Below are positions 44,844 through 53,717 of a stretch of DNA of 64,000 nucleotides, piece by piece. The position numbers were made by a program, and so were the translations under genes. The stretch is taken from contig NZ_VOPH01000006.1 of assembly GCF_009765275.1 (NCBI RefSeq), forward strand, positions 124,001 through 188,000, written 5' to 3'. The stretch is from Chachezhania sediminis (GTDB lineage: Bacteria; Pseudomonadota; Alphaproteobacteria; Rhodobacterales; Rhodobacteraceae). The number at the start of each line of letters is the position of its first letter. Position 1 is the first letter of the stretch. Below the pieces are notes generated by a model. It had not been told where the DNA came from. It searched no databases and was given only the letters and a program-made list of their open reading frames with translations.

Positions 44844-46156
44844 GCCTCAAGCTCCTCGACCAGGGTGCGTTCCTTCCACGACTTCAGGACCGTCGTCTTG
44901 AACTCGGCATAGGCATTGTCGAAGCTCAGACGCGCGCGCTTCCACGTGTCCCGCGTCATCTGGCGATAGTCCTGCTCATAGACCGACATCTGGAAACGTC
45001 CCGACTGTTCGACCGCGCGCGTCATTTCGATCGGGTGCTGGCAGACATCGGCGCCGAAGACGTTCCGGAACGCCTCCATCATCGCCAGGTGCAGCGGGTT
45101 CGACGCCTCGAACCGAGTCATCAGCAGGCGGATGTCGTCGAACCGTTTCGGCAGTTTGATCCCGGCATCTGCCGCAACCTTCTCGAACCCGTCCGAGATA
45201 TCTTCCAGCGCATCGCCAAGCTGCCCCAGGAAACTGGTGGTCGAGTCGTATTCCCAGTAGCCGGGGCCGGACGGGATATAGAGGATGTCGGCCGCGAAGG
45301 CCGCGTTCAGCGACTGGTAGCCGATAGCGGGCGGACAGTCGAAGATGATCAGGTCGTACTGATCGTCCGGCAGCTCTTCCAGATAGCGGGCGACACAGCC
45401 AAAGAAACTCCACGCCTTGTGGATCGACCGGTACTGGGCCGACGCGAATTCCACGAAGGCCGCGTTGGCGCAGGACGGGATGATGTCGATGGTGGGCCAG
45501 GCGGTCTTCTGGATGAAGTCCTGCGTCCGCTGCGCTCCGATGGATTGCACGTCCTCAGGCAGTTCGTCCGAGGTGGGGTAGGGGCAATCGGCCGGGTCGT
45601 CATAGGCCGCGGCGATGCGATCCGCCTCGCGGCACAGGTCGCGGCACATGATGCCCCAGACGGTGTTCCATTCCTTCACCTCGACCAGGCCCATGGAATG
45701 GGTCAGCGTCGCCTGCGGGTCGAAGTCGACGACCAGCACGCGGTATCCGTCCAGTGCCGCCGCATTGGCCAGGTGCTGCGCCACCACGGTCTTGCCGACG
45801 CCGCCCTTGAAGTTCGACACGGCCACCCGCATCGCGCGCCCTTCGGGACGCTCCGGTTGCAGTGCCTTGCCCCGGAACCGCAGGCGGCGGCGCAGTTCGT
45901 TGATCTCGGCCAGCGAGAACCAGCGCTGGCGGCCGTCCTCTTCCACGGTCCCCTGCGGCAAGGACGGATCGTCGGCCAGTTTCTTGCGCAGGGTATCGGC
46001 GGGGACATCGAACATGAACTGGCTTATCTCCCAGATGGAGAAGGGGCGCAGTTCCTTCACCTCTGCCGGAGAAAAGGTTGCCCGACGCACGGCGGCCTGT
46101 TGCGCCAGGCTTCTTTCGTTCATTCTTTGCAGGTCGGAATGGTCACGCATTTGCAC
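44840..46156 (-). CDS. parA: ParA-like plasmid partition ATPase (RepA-type)
   Basis: This 438-residue ATPase has an N-terminal DNA-binding extension of about 105 residues with a MerR-like helix-turn-helix (WEISQFMFDVPADTLRKKL) and then the deviant Walker A FKGGVGKTVVAQHLA, Walker A' VVDFDPQATLTHS and Walker B LIIFDCPPAIGY. The long N-terminus is typical of type Ia partition proteins that also repress their own promoter. It is divergent from the replication initiator across a repeat-rich 370-base gap. ATG 46156 is used; another in-frame ATG lies a few codons downstream. Confidence 0.9.
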   Translation of the reverse strand: MQMRDHSDLQRMNERSLAQQAAVRRATFSPAEVKELRPFSIWEISQFMFDVPADTLRKKLADDPSLPQGTVEEDGRQRWFSLAEINELRRRLRFRGKALQPERPEGRAMRVAVSNFKGGVGKTVVAQHLANAAALDGYRVLVVDFDPQATLTHSMGLVEVKEWNTVWGIMCRDLCREADRIAAAYDDPADCPYPTSDELPEDVQSIGAQRTQDFIQKTAWPTIDIIPSCANAAFVEFASAQYRSIHKAWSFFGCVARYLEELPDDQYDLIIFDCPPAIGYQSLNAAFAADILYIPSGPGYWEYDSTTSFLGQLGDALEDISDGFEKVAADAGIKLPKRFDDIRLLMTRFEASNPLHLAMMEAFRNVFGADVCQHPIEMTRAVEQSGRFQMSVYEQDYRQMTRDTWKRARLSFDNAYAEFKTTVLKSWKERTLVEELEA

Positions 46157-46526
46157 TGCTCTCGTTTTATGGTTCTATGCAGTGAATAACGCGAATTCGG
46201 GAACGGGCCAAATGAAATTCCCGATTTTTCGCGTTTTTCGCGGAGGTTCGGGAATATGCGGGACCTGCCCTGTCGGAACGGGGATTTTTTGGTGACACGA
46301 CCGGCACAGACAGGCATCCATTGGTGACAGATGGCCCGTGTTGGGGTGACGCCCTGGCTGACACCCTTATCCTATTAACCAATATTTTCCTTGAATTGGA
46401 TTGCGGGACCATTTTTCCCGTAATTTACTTCCTGTTGACAGATCACGGGAATTCGCCACACTCAGGGTCAATACAGGAATCGGTGAACAACACCGGACCC
46501 GGCAGGCAAACGAGCAGAACAGAGAC
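46157..46526. other. Putative origin of replication and divergent par/initiator promoter region
   Basis: This gap is more AT-rich than its surroundings, especially 46366-46440. It contains repeated elements: TTCGGGAA at 46197-46204 and 46248-46255, ATCGGGAA on the minus strand (complement of 46219-46226), and related TTCCCG/ACGGGAA at 46415-46420 and 46446-46452; also TTGGTGACA at 46289-46297 and 46321-46329 with a variant TTGGGGTGAC at 46341-46350. TTGACA at 46435-46440 may be a -35 box for the initiator. The layout fits iteron-like origin DNA and ParA operators. An open frame starting at 46401 runs into the initiator but looks non-coding in its first 42 codons. Confidence 0.55.
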
Positions 46527-47207
46527 ATGGACGCAAAACGTTTCACCGGGCCACAGGCCGGGGCGCAGAAGTATGACCTTCTGACCGCTCTTTCGGTCAT
46601 CGGGCTGCGCGGCACCGTGACCGAACGGATGTCGATGCTGCGCCTGATCGCCCTGGTAACGGCCCGCTACAACTGGGCCCGGGACGAGGTGACGGTCGGA
46701 CAGCGCGACATGGCCCGACTGTGGGGCGTGGACGAACGGACCGTCAAGCGCGAGGTAAAACGGCTGGTGACTGCGGGCATACTGTTGCAGTTGCGGCCCG
46801 GGCAGCGGGGCAGGGTGGCTGCCTATCGCCTGAACCAGGCCGAAATCGCCCGCAGGTCGTCGGAAACCTGGTCCGAGGTCGGGCCCGACTTTTCCGCCCG
46901 GATGGAGGCACGAACGCTAGAGCCGGAGGAGAAGGTCGTTCGCGTAGATTTCGGAACCCGCCCGCAGGCCGAGGTCAGCGGGAACACGCCCTGGGGCCGG
47001 GTCCAGCAGCGGCTGCAACTGTCGGACCCTGGCCTTTACAGGAACTGGTACGCCGGCCTGACCTTCGAGACTGTCGAGGACGGAACGTTGCGGGTCCGCT
47101 CTCCGTCCGCCTTCGTGGCCCAGTACATTGACACGCACCACCTGCGCCCGCTGCATGGTGCGGCCGAGCTGGAATTCGGGCCGCTTCGTCGCATCGTTTT
47201 CGTCTAA
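46527..47207 (+). CDS. DnaA-like plasmid replication initiator
   Basis: The 226-residue protein (ATG 46527) has a winged-helix-type N-terminal part with QRDMARLWGVDERTVKREVK as recognition region (about residues 60-80), and a C-terminal stretch beginning WGRVQQRLQLSDPGLYRNWY that follows the pattern of DnaA domain I, including DGTLRVRSPSAFVAQYI. No AAA+ ATPase domain is present. This is the make-up of the DnaA-like initiators of Rhodobacterales extrachromosomal replicons, where it is divergent from parAB as here. The upstream in-frame ATG at 46401 would include origin-like repeats, so I reject it. Confidence 0.82.
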   Translation: MDAKRFTGPQAGAQKYDLLTALSVIGLRGTVTERMSMLRLIALVTARYNWARDEVTVGQRDMARLWGVDERTVKREVKRLVTAGILLQLRPGQRGRVAAYRLNQAEIARRSSETWSEVGPDFSARMEARTLEPEEKVVRVDFGTRPQAEVSGNTPWGRVQQRLQLSDPGLYRNWYAGLTFETVEDGTLRVRSPSAFVAQYIDTHHLRPLHGAAELEFGPLRRIVFV

Positions 47208-47609
47208 GTCCGGACTGCCGCGGCAGGGATCGATTTTACATGCGTCAAGTAACGGAACGATATCCGGTTTTTCGTTCGTTGAAAGTGCGAAGGGGACTGA
47301 AACCATGTTGCGACATTTGGATGCCCGGACTGCGGGACAATAGGACAGGGGACAGTCCCGCGACGCCGCGGGATGGAGACGCAGCCGGACAGGTTCAGGC
47401 GCATCTAGCCGGCACCTTCAAAATTCTGTAAACGCTGCATAGTTGCCCGGGCAGGGCCTGCCCGTGTCGGCGGGGCGGGCTAGGGAAATGGTAATTGTCC
47501 ATCGCTAAAACCAAGGTTCTCCGGGACGTACAACGTGGTCGTTCCGGTTGCGGGCTTGTCTGTCGGCAAGGCCTGCCGTTACCGTCGGGAAACGAATGAT
47601 GACGCAACG
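47208..47609. other. Intergenic region downstream of the initiator, palindromes only
   Basis: This 402-base gap holds no gene I can support. It has short palindromes: CTGCCGCGGCAG just after the initiator stop, the pair GCGGGAC (47332-47338)/GTCCCGC (47355-47361), and CGGGCAGGGCCTGCCCG at 47448-47464. They may be terminators or part of the replicon's control region. An MprF promoter must lie near the right end, but I see no convincing boxes. Confidence 0.4.
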
Positions 47610-50237
47610 ATGACGGAAACCCAGCTGATTTCCTCCGAAGCGCCGGCGGCGGAACACGCCGCCCGGTCTGACGCCACGGGACTCGTGGCCGGGCTGAAAC
47701 GCAATGCGCCTCGCATCATCACGGTGCTGCTGTTCCTGGCGGGGGCCTGGGCGCTTTACCACCTTCTGGAACCTCTCGACCTGCGGACGGTGCTGCACCA
47801 GGTACTGAACACGCCGCCCCATCTGGTTGCCGGCGCGCTTCTGGCGACGGTGGCCAGCTACGCCTCGCTGATCTGTTACGACTGGTCGGCCCTGCGCTAC
47901 CTGGGCAAGACGGCACCGGCGTCCTCGGTCGCGCTTGGCGGGTTCCTGGGCTATGCGCTGGGGAACACGATCGGGCTCAGCCTCGTGTCGGGGGGCGCGG
48001 TGCGCTACCGGATCTATTCGGCGCTGGGAATGAACGCCTACGAGGTGGCGGCGATTTCCACATTCGCGGCCACGGCCTTCGGCGTGGGATCGACCCTGAT
48101 CGGCCTGGTGGCGCTGGCCGCGATGCCCGATGCGCTGGCAGACCTGCTGCCCTGGTCCGAAACCACGATACGCAGCGGCGCGCTGACGGCCACGGCGGTG
48201 ATCCTGGCCATTGGTGCCGTGGTTGCCGGACGGCGGGGCACGCTGAAGATCGGTCATTTCAGGCTGACGGCGCCGGGCCGCGGCGACATGGTGCGTCAAC
48301 TGCTGATCACCTTCGCCGATATCGTGACCGCCGCGCTGGCGCTTTACATCCTTCTGCCCAACGGCGCGTTGCCCTTTGTCGAGGTGCTGGCGATCTTCTC
48401 CATCGCCACCATCATCGGCGTGGCCAGCCACGTGCCGGGCGGCATCGGCGTCTTCGAAAGCATCTTTATCGCGGCCATGCCCGCCGCCGTCCCGGTCGAG
48501 GACGTGGTGACGGCGCTGCTGCTTTACCGGCTGATCTATTTCCTGCTGCCCTTCATGCTGGCGCTGGTGCTGCTGTCGGTCATGGAAATCTGGAGCGCGG
48601 CTGGCGCGCGGGTGCCGCAGGTCAAGGCGCTGGCGCCGGTGGTCAAGGCCGGCCGGTCGATGATCCCGGCCGCGACCGGTACGCTGGTGCTGGCTGCGGG
48701 TCTCTTCATGATGTTCGCAGGGCTGTTCCCGGTGTTCGATCGCAGGTTCGAGGAACTGGAGACGCTGCTCCCCCTGGCCATGGTGGCGGGCGGTCCGCTG
48801 ATATCGTCGGTGGTGGGGGCGCTGATGTCGGTGCTGTCGATCCCGCTGATGCACCGGTCGCGCATGGCCTACTGGATCGTGCAGATCGCCCTGCTGTTCG
48901 GTATCGTCCTTGCGGTCGTGCAGACCCACGATGCGGGACGCGTGGCCACGCTTGCGGCGGTGGCCGCGATCCTGTGGCCCTGCCGGCGCGAATTCTATCG
49001 CACTGCGCGGCTGTCCCGGGGGGTGCTGTCGCCACGCTGGTCGTTTCTGGTCGGGTCGATCCTGGCCTCGCTGGGCGCAGCCGTGGTGCTGGTAGAGACC
49101 GGTTTCGTGCCCCAGAACACGGTCTGGTGGGCGCTTGCGGGCGGAAGTCCGACGGACACCGCGGCACGGGTCGCGCTGGCGGTCTGCGTGGTGCTGGCGG
49201 CAATCCTGATCTTCACCGGTCTGCGGGTGGCCCGCGCCACCACAGTCGCCCCGGACGAGGAGGCGTTGCAGCGCGCCGCGGCGATCATCGGCCAATTCGG
49301 CGACGGGTCCGACATGATCAAGGTGACCGGCGACAAGACCCTGATGTTCGGTCCCGCCGGCCAGTCGGTCCTGGCCTACGGGGTCAAGGGCGGATCCTGG
49401 ATCGCCATGGGCGCCCCCGTCGGCGCGGCCGAGGACGTGGAAGACCTGTCCTGGGAATTCCGCGATGCAGCTCGCGCGGCCGGCGCGCGGCCCGTCTTCT
49501 ACGAGGTGCCCGCGAACTATGCGCCGCAGGCCATCGACATGGGCCTGTCCCTGCACAAGATGGGAGAGGAGGCACTGATCCCGCTGGCCCAGTTCTCGCT
49601 GGACGGGCCGGACCGCAAGCGACTGCGCACCACGCATAACCGCGCGCAGCGGGACGGCCTGACCTTCGAACTGGTGACGCTGGATCGTGCGCCGGAACTG
49701 ATCGAGGATCTGAGGCGCCTGTCCGATGCCTGGCTGTCCGAACAATCCGCGCGCGAAAAGAGCTTTTCCGTCGGTCGCTTCGATCCCGCCTGGCTGAACC
49801 GGACGCGGATCGCCGTGGTGCGACTGAACGGGGCGATCTGCGCCTTTGCGAACATCATGGAATCCGACCGCAGCGCCGCCATCGACCTGATGCGCTATGG
49901 CTCGCCCGCACCCACGGGGGCAATGGAGTTCCTGTTCATCGAATTGTTGTTGGCCATGAAGGCCGAAGGCAAGGCAGAGTTCAGCCTGGGCATGGTGCCC
50001 TTCGCCGGGCTGCCGGGCCGCAAGGGGGCGACGTTGTGGGCGCGGTTCGGGAACCTGATCTATGCCCACGGGCACCGGTTCTACAGCTTTGAAGGGCTGC
50101 GCCGCTTCAAGTCGAAATTCGACCCGGAATGGCACCCGCGCTACTTCTGCTGTCGCAGCACGCTGCCGCCCGTGGGGCCGTTGTCGGAAGCCGCCCGGCT
50201 GATCGCCGGGTCGGCCCGCGGGGTAATCGGGAAGTAG
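47610..50237 (+). CDS. mprF: MprF-like phosphatidylglycerol aminoacyltransferase/flippase
   Basis: The 875-residue protein has about 550 residues of membrane segments (for example GVASHVPGGIGVFESIFI, a conserved flippase motif) and then a soluble C-terminal GNAT-like catalytic domain (KGGSWIAMGAPVGAAEDVED onward, SFSVGRFDPAWLNRTR, LGMVPFAGLPGRKGATLW). MprF enzymes attach lysine or another amino acid from aminoacyl-tRNA to phosphatidylglycerol and flip the product, reducing negative charge and sensitivity to cationic peptides and acid. The start at 47610 lacks a strong ribosome site; an earlier in-frame ATG at 47535 is possible. It lies alone next to the replication genes and ends six bases before a convergent gene. 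Confidence 0.88.
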   Translation: MTETQLISSEAPAAEHAARSDATGLVAGLKRNAPRIITVLLFLAGAWALYHLLEPLDLRTVLHQVLNTPPHLVAGALLATVASYASLICYDWSALRYLGKTAPASSVALGGFLGYALGNTIGLSLVSGGAVRYRIYSALGMNAYEVAAISTFAATAFGVGSTLIGLVALAAMPDALADLLPWSETTIRSGALTATAVILAIGAVVAGRRGTLKIGHFRLTAPGRGDMVRQLLITFADIVTAALALYILLPNGALPFVEVLAIFSIATIIGVASHVPGGIGVFESIFIAAMPAAVPVEDVVTALLLYRLIYFLLPFMLALVLLSVMEIWSAAGARVPQVKALAPVVKAGRSMIPAATGTLVLAAGLFMMFAGLFPVFDRRFEELETLLPLAMVAGGPLISSVVGALMSVLSIPLMHRSRMAYWIVQIALLFGIVLAVVQTHDAGRVATLAAVAAILWPCRREFYRTARLSRGVLSPRWSFLVGSILASLGAAVVLVETGFVPQNTVWWALAGGSPTDTAARVALAVCVVLAAILIFTGLRVARATTVAPDEEALQRAAAIIGQFGDGSDMIKVTGDKTLMFGPAGQSVLAYGVKGGSWIAMGAPVGAAEDVEDLSWEFRDAARAAGARPVFYEVPANYAPQAIDMGLSLHKMGEEALIPLAQFSLDGPDRKRLRTTHNRAQRDGLTFELVTLDRAPELIEDLRRLSDAWLSEQSAREKSFSVGRFDPAWLNRTRIAVVRLNGAICAFANIMESDRSAAIDLMRYGSPAPTGAMEFLFIELLLAMKAEGKAEFSLGMVPFAGLPGRKGATLWARFGNLIYAHGHRFYSFEGLRRFKSKFDPEWHPRYFCCRSTLPPVGPLSEAARLIAGSARGVIGK

Positions 50238-50243
50238 ATGCGG

Positions 50244-51263
50244 TCAGCGCCAGCCAAGTGCCGGCGCGACATGGGTCAGGATGCTTTCCATCACGTGGAC
50301 GTTGTATTCGACACCCAGCATGTTCGGCACCGTCAGCAGCAGCGTATCGGCTTCGGCAATTGCCTCGTCCTCTTTCAGCTGCTCGATCAGGCGGTCGGGT
50401 TCGTCGGCATAGCTGCGGCCGAAGATCCCGCGGAAGTTGTCGATATGGCCGACCTGGTCGCTGTCCTTGCCACCGCGGCCGAAATACATCCGGTCGGTGT
50501 CGTTCATCAGCGCGAAGATCGACCGGCTGACCGACACGCGCGGTTCGTGGGCGTGCCCGGCTTCGGCCCAGGCCTTGCGGAAGGCGTGGATCTGCTTTGC
50601 CTGCTGGACGTGGAACGGCTCGCCGGATTCGTCCACCTTCAGGGTCGAACTTTGCAGGTTCATCCCCATCTGGCCGGCCCAGACCGCCGTCGCGTTCGAG
50701 GCAGAGCCCCACCAGATGCGGTTCCTGAGGCCCGGCGAATGCGGCTCCAGCCGCAGAAGGCCGGGGGGATTGGGGAACATCGGGCTGGGATTCGGCTGGG
50801 CGAAGCCTTTGCCATCCAGGTGCTGCAGAAAGATTTCCGCATGGCGGCGGGCCATGTCGGAAGGATCCTCGCCTTCGGCCGGGCCATAGCCGAAGTAGCG
50901 CCAGCCTTCGATCACCTGTTCGGGCGAGCCGCGGCTGATCCCCAGCTGCAGCCGGCCCCCCGCGATCAGGTCGGCCGAGCCCGCGTCCTCGATCATGTAG
51001 AGCGGGTTTTCATAGCGCATGTCGATGACGCCGGTGCCGATCTCGATCTTCGAGGTCCGCGCGCCCACCGCCGCCAGAAGCGGGAAGGGCGAGGCAAGCT
51101 GCCGCGCGAAGTGATGGACCCGGTAATAAGCGCCGTCGACGCCAAGTTCCTCGGCCGCGACGGCCAGCTCGATGGATTGCTTCAGCGTCTCGCCCGCGGT
51201 CTGCAGGGGCGAACCCGGTTCGGGGTTCCAGTGCCCGAAGGACAGAAAACCGATCTTTTTCAT
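50244..51263 (-). CDS. Luciferase-like (LLM class) flavin-dependent oxidoreductase
   Basis: This 339-residue protein has the TIM-barrel layout of bacterial luciferase-like monooxygenases that use reduced FMN or F420: an N-terminal KKIGFLSFGHWNPEPGS strand, AEELGVDGAYYRVHHFARQ, IEIGTGVIDMRYENPLYMIE and GGRLQLGISRGSPEQ. The substrate is unknown; relatives oxidise alkanes, sulfonates or amines. It is divergent from the amino acid transporter operon across a 259-base regulatory gap, so it may share its regulator. Confidence 0.87.
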   Translation of the reverse strand: MKKIGFLSFGHWNPEPGSPLQTAGETLKQSIELAVAAEELGVDGAYYRVHHFARQLASPFPLLAAVGARTSKIEIGTGVIDMRYENPLYMIEDAGSADLIAGGRLQLGISRGSPEQVIEGWRYFGYGPAEGEDPSDMARRHAEIFLQHLDGKGFAQPNPSPMFPNPPGLLRLEPHSPGLRNRIWWGSASNATAVWAGQMGMNLQSSTLKVDESGEPFHVQQAKQIHAFRKAWAEAGHAHEPRVSVSRSIFALMNDTDRMYFGRGGKDSDQVGHIDNFRGIFGRSYADEPDRLIEQLKEDEAIAEADTLLLTVPNMLGVEYNVHVMESILTHVAPALGWR

Positions 51264-51522
51264 AAATGTATCTCCGGTGACGCGGACAAACTTCGTTTCT
51301 CGTTGCCTTCCAGCTAGTCACCCGGACCGCCCACGGCAATCTCCGCCATCGCGCAGGACCCGTTCTTTCAAGCGCAGAGCCTGCACGGTTTTCGCGGCTG
51401 AACGCGACTCCAAGATTGACATGTGATATATCGCATTGCACATATCGTGTATCGACAAGGCCTGCGCCTTCGTGACCGGGCATGGGCCGGACCACAGGTC
51501 ACAACACAGTGAGGGTGAAACC
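51264..51522. promoter_or_regulatory. Divergent promoter region, LLM oxidoreductase / Aap-like operon
   Basis: Between the two divergent genes, TTGACA (51416-51421) is a good -35 candidate for the transporter operon. Immediately after it, ATATATCG, CATATCG and GTATCG (51427-51454) repeat the element TATCG three times, in a TA-rich patch that stands out from the GC-rich surroundings. GTGAGGGTG before 51523 is the ribosome site. The nearby GntR protein is the likely binder. Confidence 0.45.
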
Positions 51523-52545
51523 ATGAGAATGCGTCTTCTGACGACGATGGCCGCCGTGGTCGGGCTGACCGCCACCGGTGCCGCGGCCGCGGACCTGCTG
51601 GACGAGATCAAGGACCGGGGCGAGCTGACCTGCGGCACGCTGGATTACCTGGCGGGCGTCGGCTACCTGGACGACAACGGCAACTGGAGCGGCTTCGACG
51701 TCGACTTCTGCAAGGCTGCATCGGCCGCGATCTTCGGCACGCCGGACAAGGTCAAGTTCGTCGCCGTGACCGGTGCACAGAAATTTCCGGTGCTGGCCTC
51801 GGGCGAAATCGACATCCTGTCGCGCAGCGTCACGGCTACCATTTCCCGCGATACCACGCTGGGCTTCGACTACATCGGGCCGAACATGCTGTCGGGGCAG
51901 GGGCTGATGGTCCACAAGGAAACCGGCGCCACCGACTATGACCAGATGGACGGTGCCACGATCTGCGTCCTGGCGGGCACGGTGACCGAACGCTACCTGG
52001 CCGATTACTTCGCGGCCCACAACATGTCCTTCACGCCGGTCGCGGCGGAAAACGGCGACCAGCTTTTCGCCATGTATTTCGACAACCGCTGCGACGCCGT
52101 CACGATGGAGCCGCCCTACCTGGCGATCCGTCGCAACAAGATGGCCGAAAACCCCGAGGACCATGTCATCTTCGAGGACGTGATCGCGAAAAGCTTCGAG
52201 GCACCGTTCATCCGCGAAGGATCGCCCCGGTTCTACAAGCTGCTGCAGTGGATGCACTATGGCATGGTCACGGCCGAGGAACTGGGCGTGACGAAGGAGA
52301 ACGTGGACGACATGGTCGCCAATTCGACCGATCCGCGGGTCCAGCGCCTGCTGGGCGTGGATGGCAATATCGGGGCCGACATGGGCGTCGCCAACGACTG
52401 GATGGTCAACGTGATCAAGGCGGTCGGGAACTATGGCGAGTTCTACGACAACAACCTTGGGGCCAACAGCCCCCTGCAGGTTCCGCGCGGCCTGAACGCG
52501 CTGGTGCGTGACGGCGGTGCCATGACCGCCCCCGGCTGGCAGTAA
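51523..52545 (+). CDS. AapJ-like general amino acid ABC transporter binding protein
   Basis: The 340-residue protein has a signal peptide (cleavage after GAAAAD, about residue 23) and the typical AapJ/BztA pattern: DRGELTCGTLDYLAG, GYLDDNGNWSGFDVDFCKAAS, LSRSVTATISRDTTLGFDY and a C-terminal NSPLQVPRGLNALVRDGG. It captures polar amino acids in the periplasm. It starts the operon with two permeases and shares one base with the next start codon. Confidence 0.92.
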   Translation: MRMRLLTTMAAVVGLTATGAAAADLLDEIKDRGELTCGTLDYLAGVGYLDDNGNWSGFDVDFCKAASAAIFGTPDKVKFVAVTGAQKFPVLASGEIDILSRSVTATISRDTTLGFDYIGPNMLSGQGLMVHKETGATDYDQMDGATICVLAGTVTERYLADYFAAHNMSFTPVAAENGDQLFAMYFDNRCDAVTMEPPYLAIRRNKMAENPEDHVIFEDVIAKSFEAPFIREGSPRFYKLLQWMHYGMVTAEELGVTKENVDDMVANSTDPRVQRLLGVDGNIGADMGVANDWMVNVIKAVGNYGEFYDNNLGANSPLQVPRGLNALVRDGGAMTAPGWQ

Positions 52546-53717
52546 TGAAGGCCGGGGCCCTTCTCCTGGGCGCATCCAACGGGATGCGCCTGACCGCCCT
52601 CTTGCGGCAGCGCGACGTCCAGGCGCAACTGGCCTTCGTCGCGCTGGTCGTGTTGGTGGTCTGGGGGATGGTTCAGAACGCGGCGTCCGTCGAAGGACGC
52701 GACGCCGTGCAATCCGGGTTCGGCTTCCTGTGGGACCGGGCCAGTTTTCAGCTGGGCGAAAGCCTGATCCCCTATGGCGCGGGCGACACCTATGGCCGCG
52801 CCTTCCTGGTCGGGATTCTGAACACGGTGAAGGTCGCGATCTGCGGGATCGTCCTGTCGACCGTGCTGGGGCTGATGATCGCGCTGGGTCAGCTGTCGCC
52901 CAGCGTCCTGACCGCGCGTCTTTGCCGGCTGTATATCGAAATCTTCCGCAACATGCCGTTGCTGCTGCAGCTGATCTTCTGGCACACCTTCCTGATCCGC
53001 GGCCTGCCCGTTGTGCGGCAGGCGCTGTCGCCGGTCGATGGCGTGTACCTGACAAATCGCGGCCTTTTCATTCCCGGCATCGTGGGTCACGTCGCCTATG
53101 GCTGGATGGCGCTGGCCCTGGCCCTTGGCGTCGCCGCGGCCGTGATCGTCTCGCGCATCGCCCGCCAGCGCGATACGCAAATCTCCGCCGGCTGGCGCGC
53201 CGCGCTGGTGCTGGTTCCGCCGCTTGCCGTGTTCCTGGCCTTCGGTGCGCCGCTGAGTGTCGATCTTCCGCATCTGGCGGGCTTTAACTTCAAGGGCGGC
53301 TGGACGCTCAGCCCCGAATTCGCCGCCATGGTGATCGGCCTGACGCTCTATACTGCGGCCTTCAACGCGGAAATCATCCGCGCCGGCATCCAGGGCATCC
53401 CGAAGGGCCAGACAGAGGCTGCGCTGGCCCTGGGCCTGCACCGTCGCCAGATCATGCGGCTGGTGATCATCCCGCAGACCCTGCGGATCATCACCCCGCC
53501 GATGACCAATTCCTACCTGAACATTACCAAGGAAAGCTCGCTCGCCGTGGCCATCGGCTATCCGGAGGTGGTCCGTGTCGCCAACATCACGCTGGCCGAA
53601 ACCAACCGGTCGATCGAATGCATCGCGCTGATCATGATCATCTACCTGACGCTCAGCCTGATCATCTCGGCGCTCCTGAACCTCGCCAATGCGCGCGTCC
53701 AGCTGGAGCAGCGATGA
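52545..53717 (+). CDS. AapQ-like amino acid ABC transporter permease
   Basis: The 390-residue inner-membrane protein has the AapQ/BztB layout: an N-terminal membrane region, GILNTVKVAICGIVLSTVLG, EIFRNMPLLLQLIFWHTF and the EAALALGLHRRQIMRLVIIP coupling loop. It forms the channel with the next protein. Start and end overlap the neighbouring genes by one and four bases, so translation is coupled. Confidence 0.92.
   Translation: MKAGALLLGASNGMRLTALLRQRDVQAQLAFVALVVLVVWGMVQNAASVEGRDAVQSGFGFLWDRASFQLGESLIPYGAGDTYGRAFLVGILNTVKVAICGIVLSTVLGLMIALGQLSPSVLTARLCRLYIEIFRNMPLLLQLIFWHTFLIRGLPVVRQALSPVDGVYLTNRGLFIPGIVGHVAYGWMALALALGVAAAVIVSRIARQRDTQISAGWRAALVLVPPLAVFLAFGAPLSVDLPHLAGFNFKGGWTLSPEFAAMVIGLTLYTAAFNAEIIRAGIQGIPKGQTEAALALGLHRRQIMRLVIIPQTLRIITPPMTNSYLNITKESSLAVAIGYPEVVRVANITLAETNRSIECIALIMIIYLTLSLIISALLNLANARVQLEQR

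Noticed and set aside
43785-47207. A repABC-type replicon
   Set aside because: The initiator gene is divergent from the par genes rather than following them, and it carries a DnaA-domain-I-like C-terminus instead of a RepC sequence.
47505-50135. An 876-codon minus-strand open frame opposite mprF
   Set aside because: Same shadow character, rich in His, Gln, Arg and Gly with no domain; the opposite strand encodes a clear MprF.
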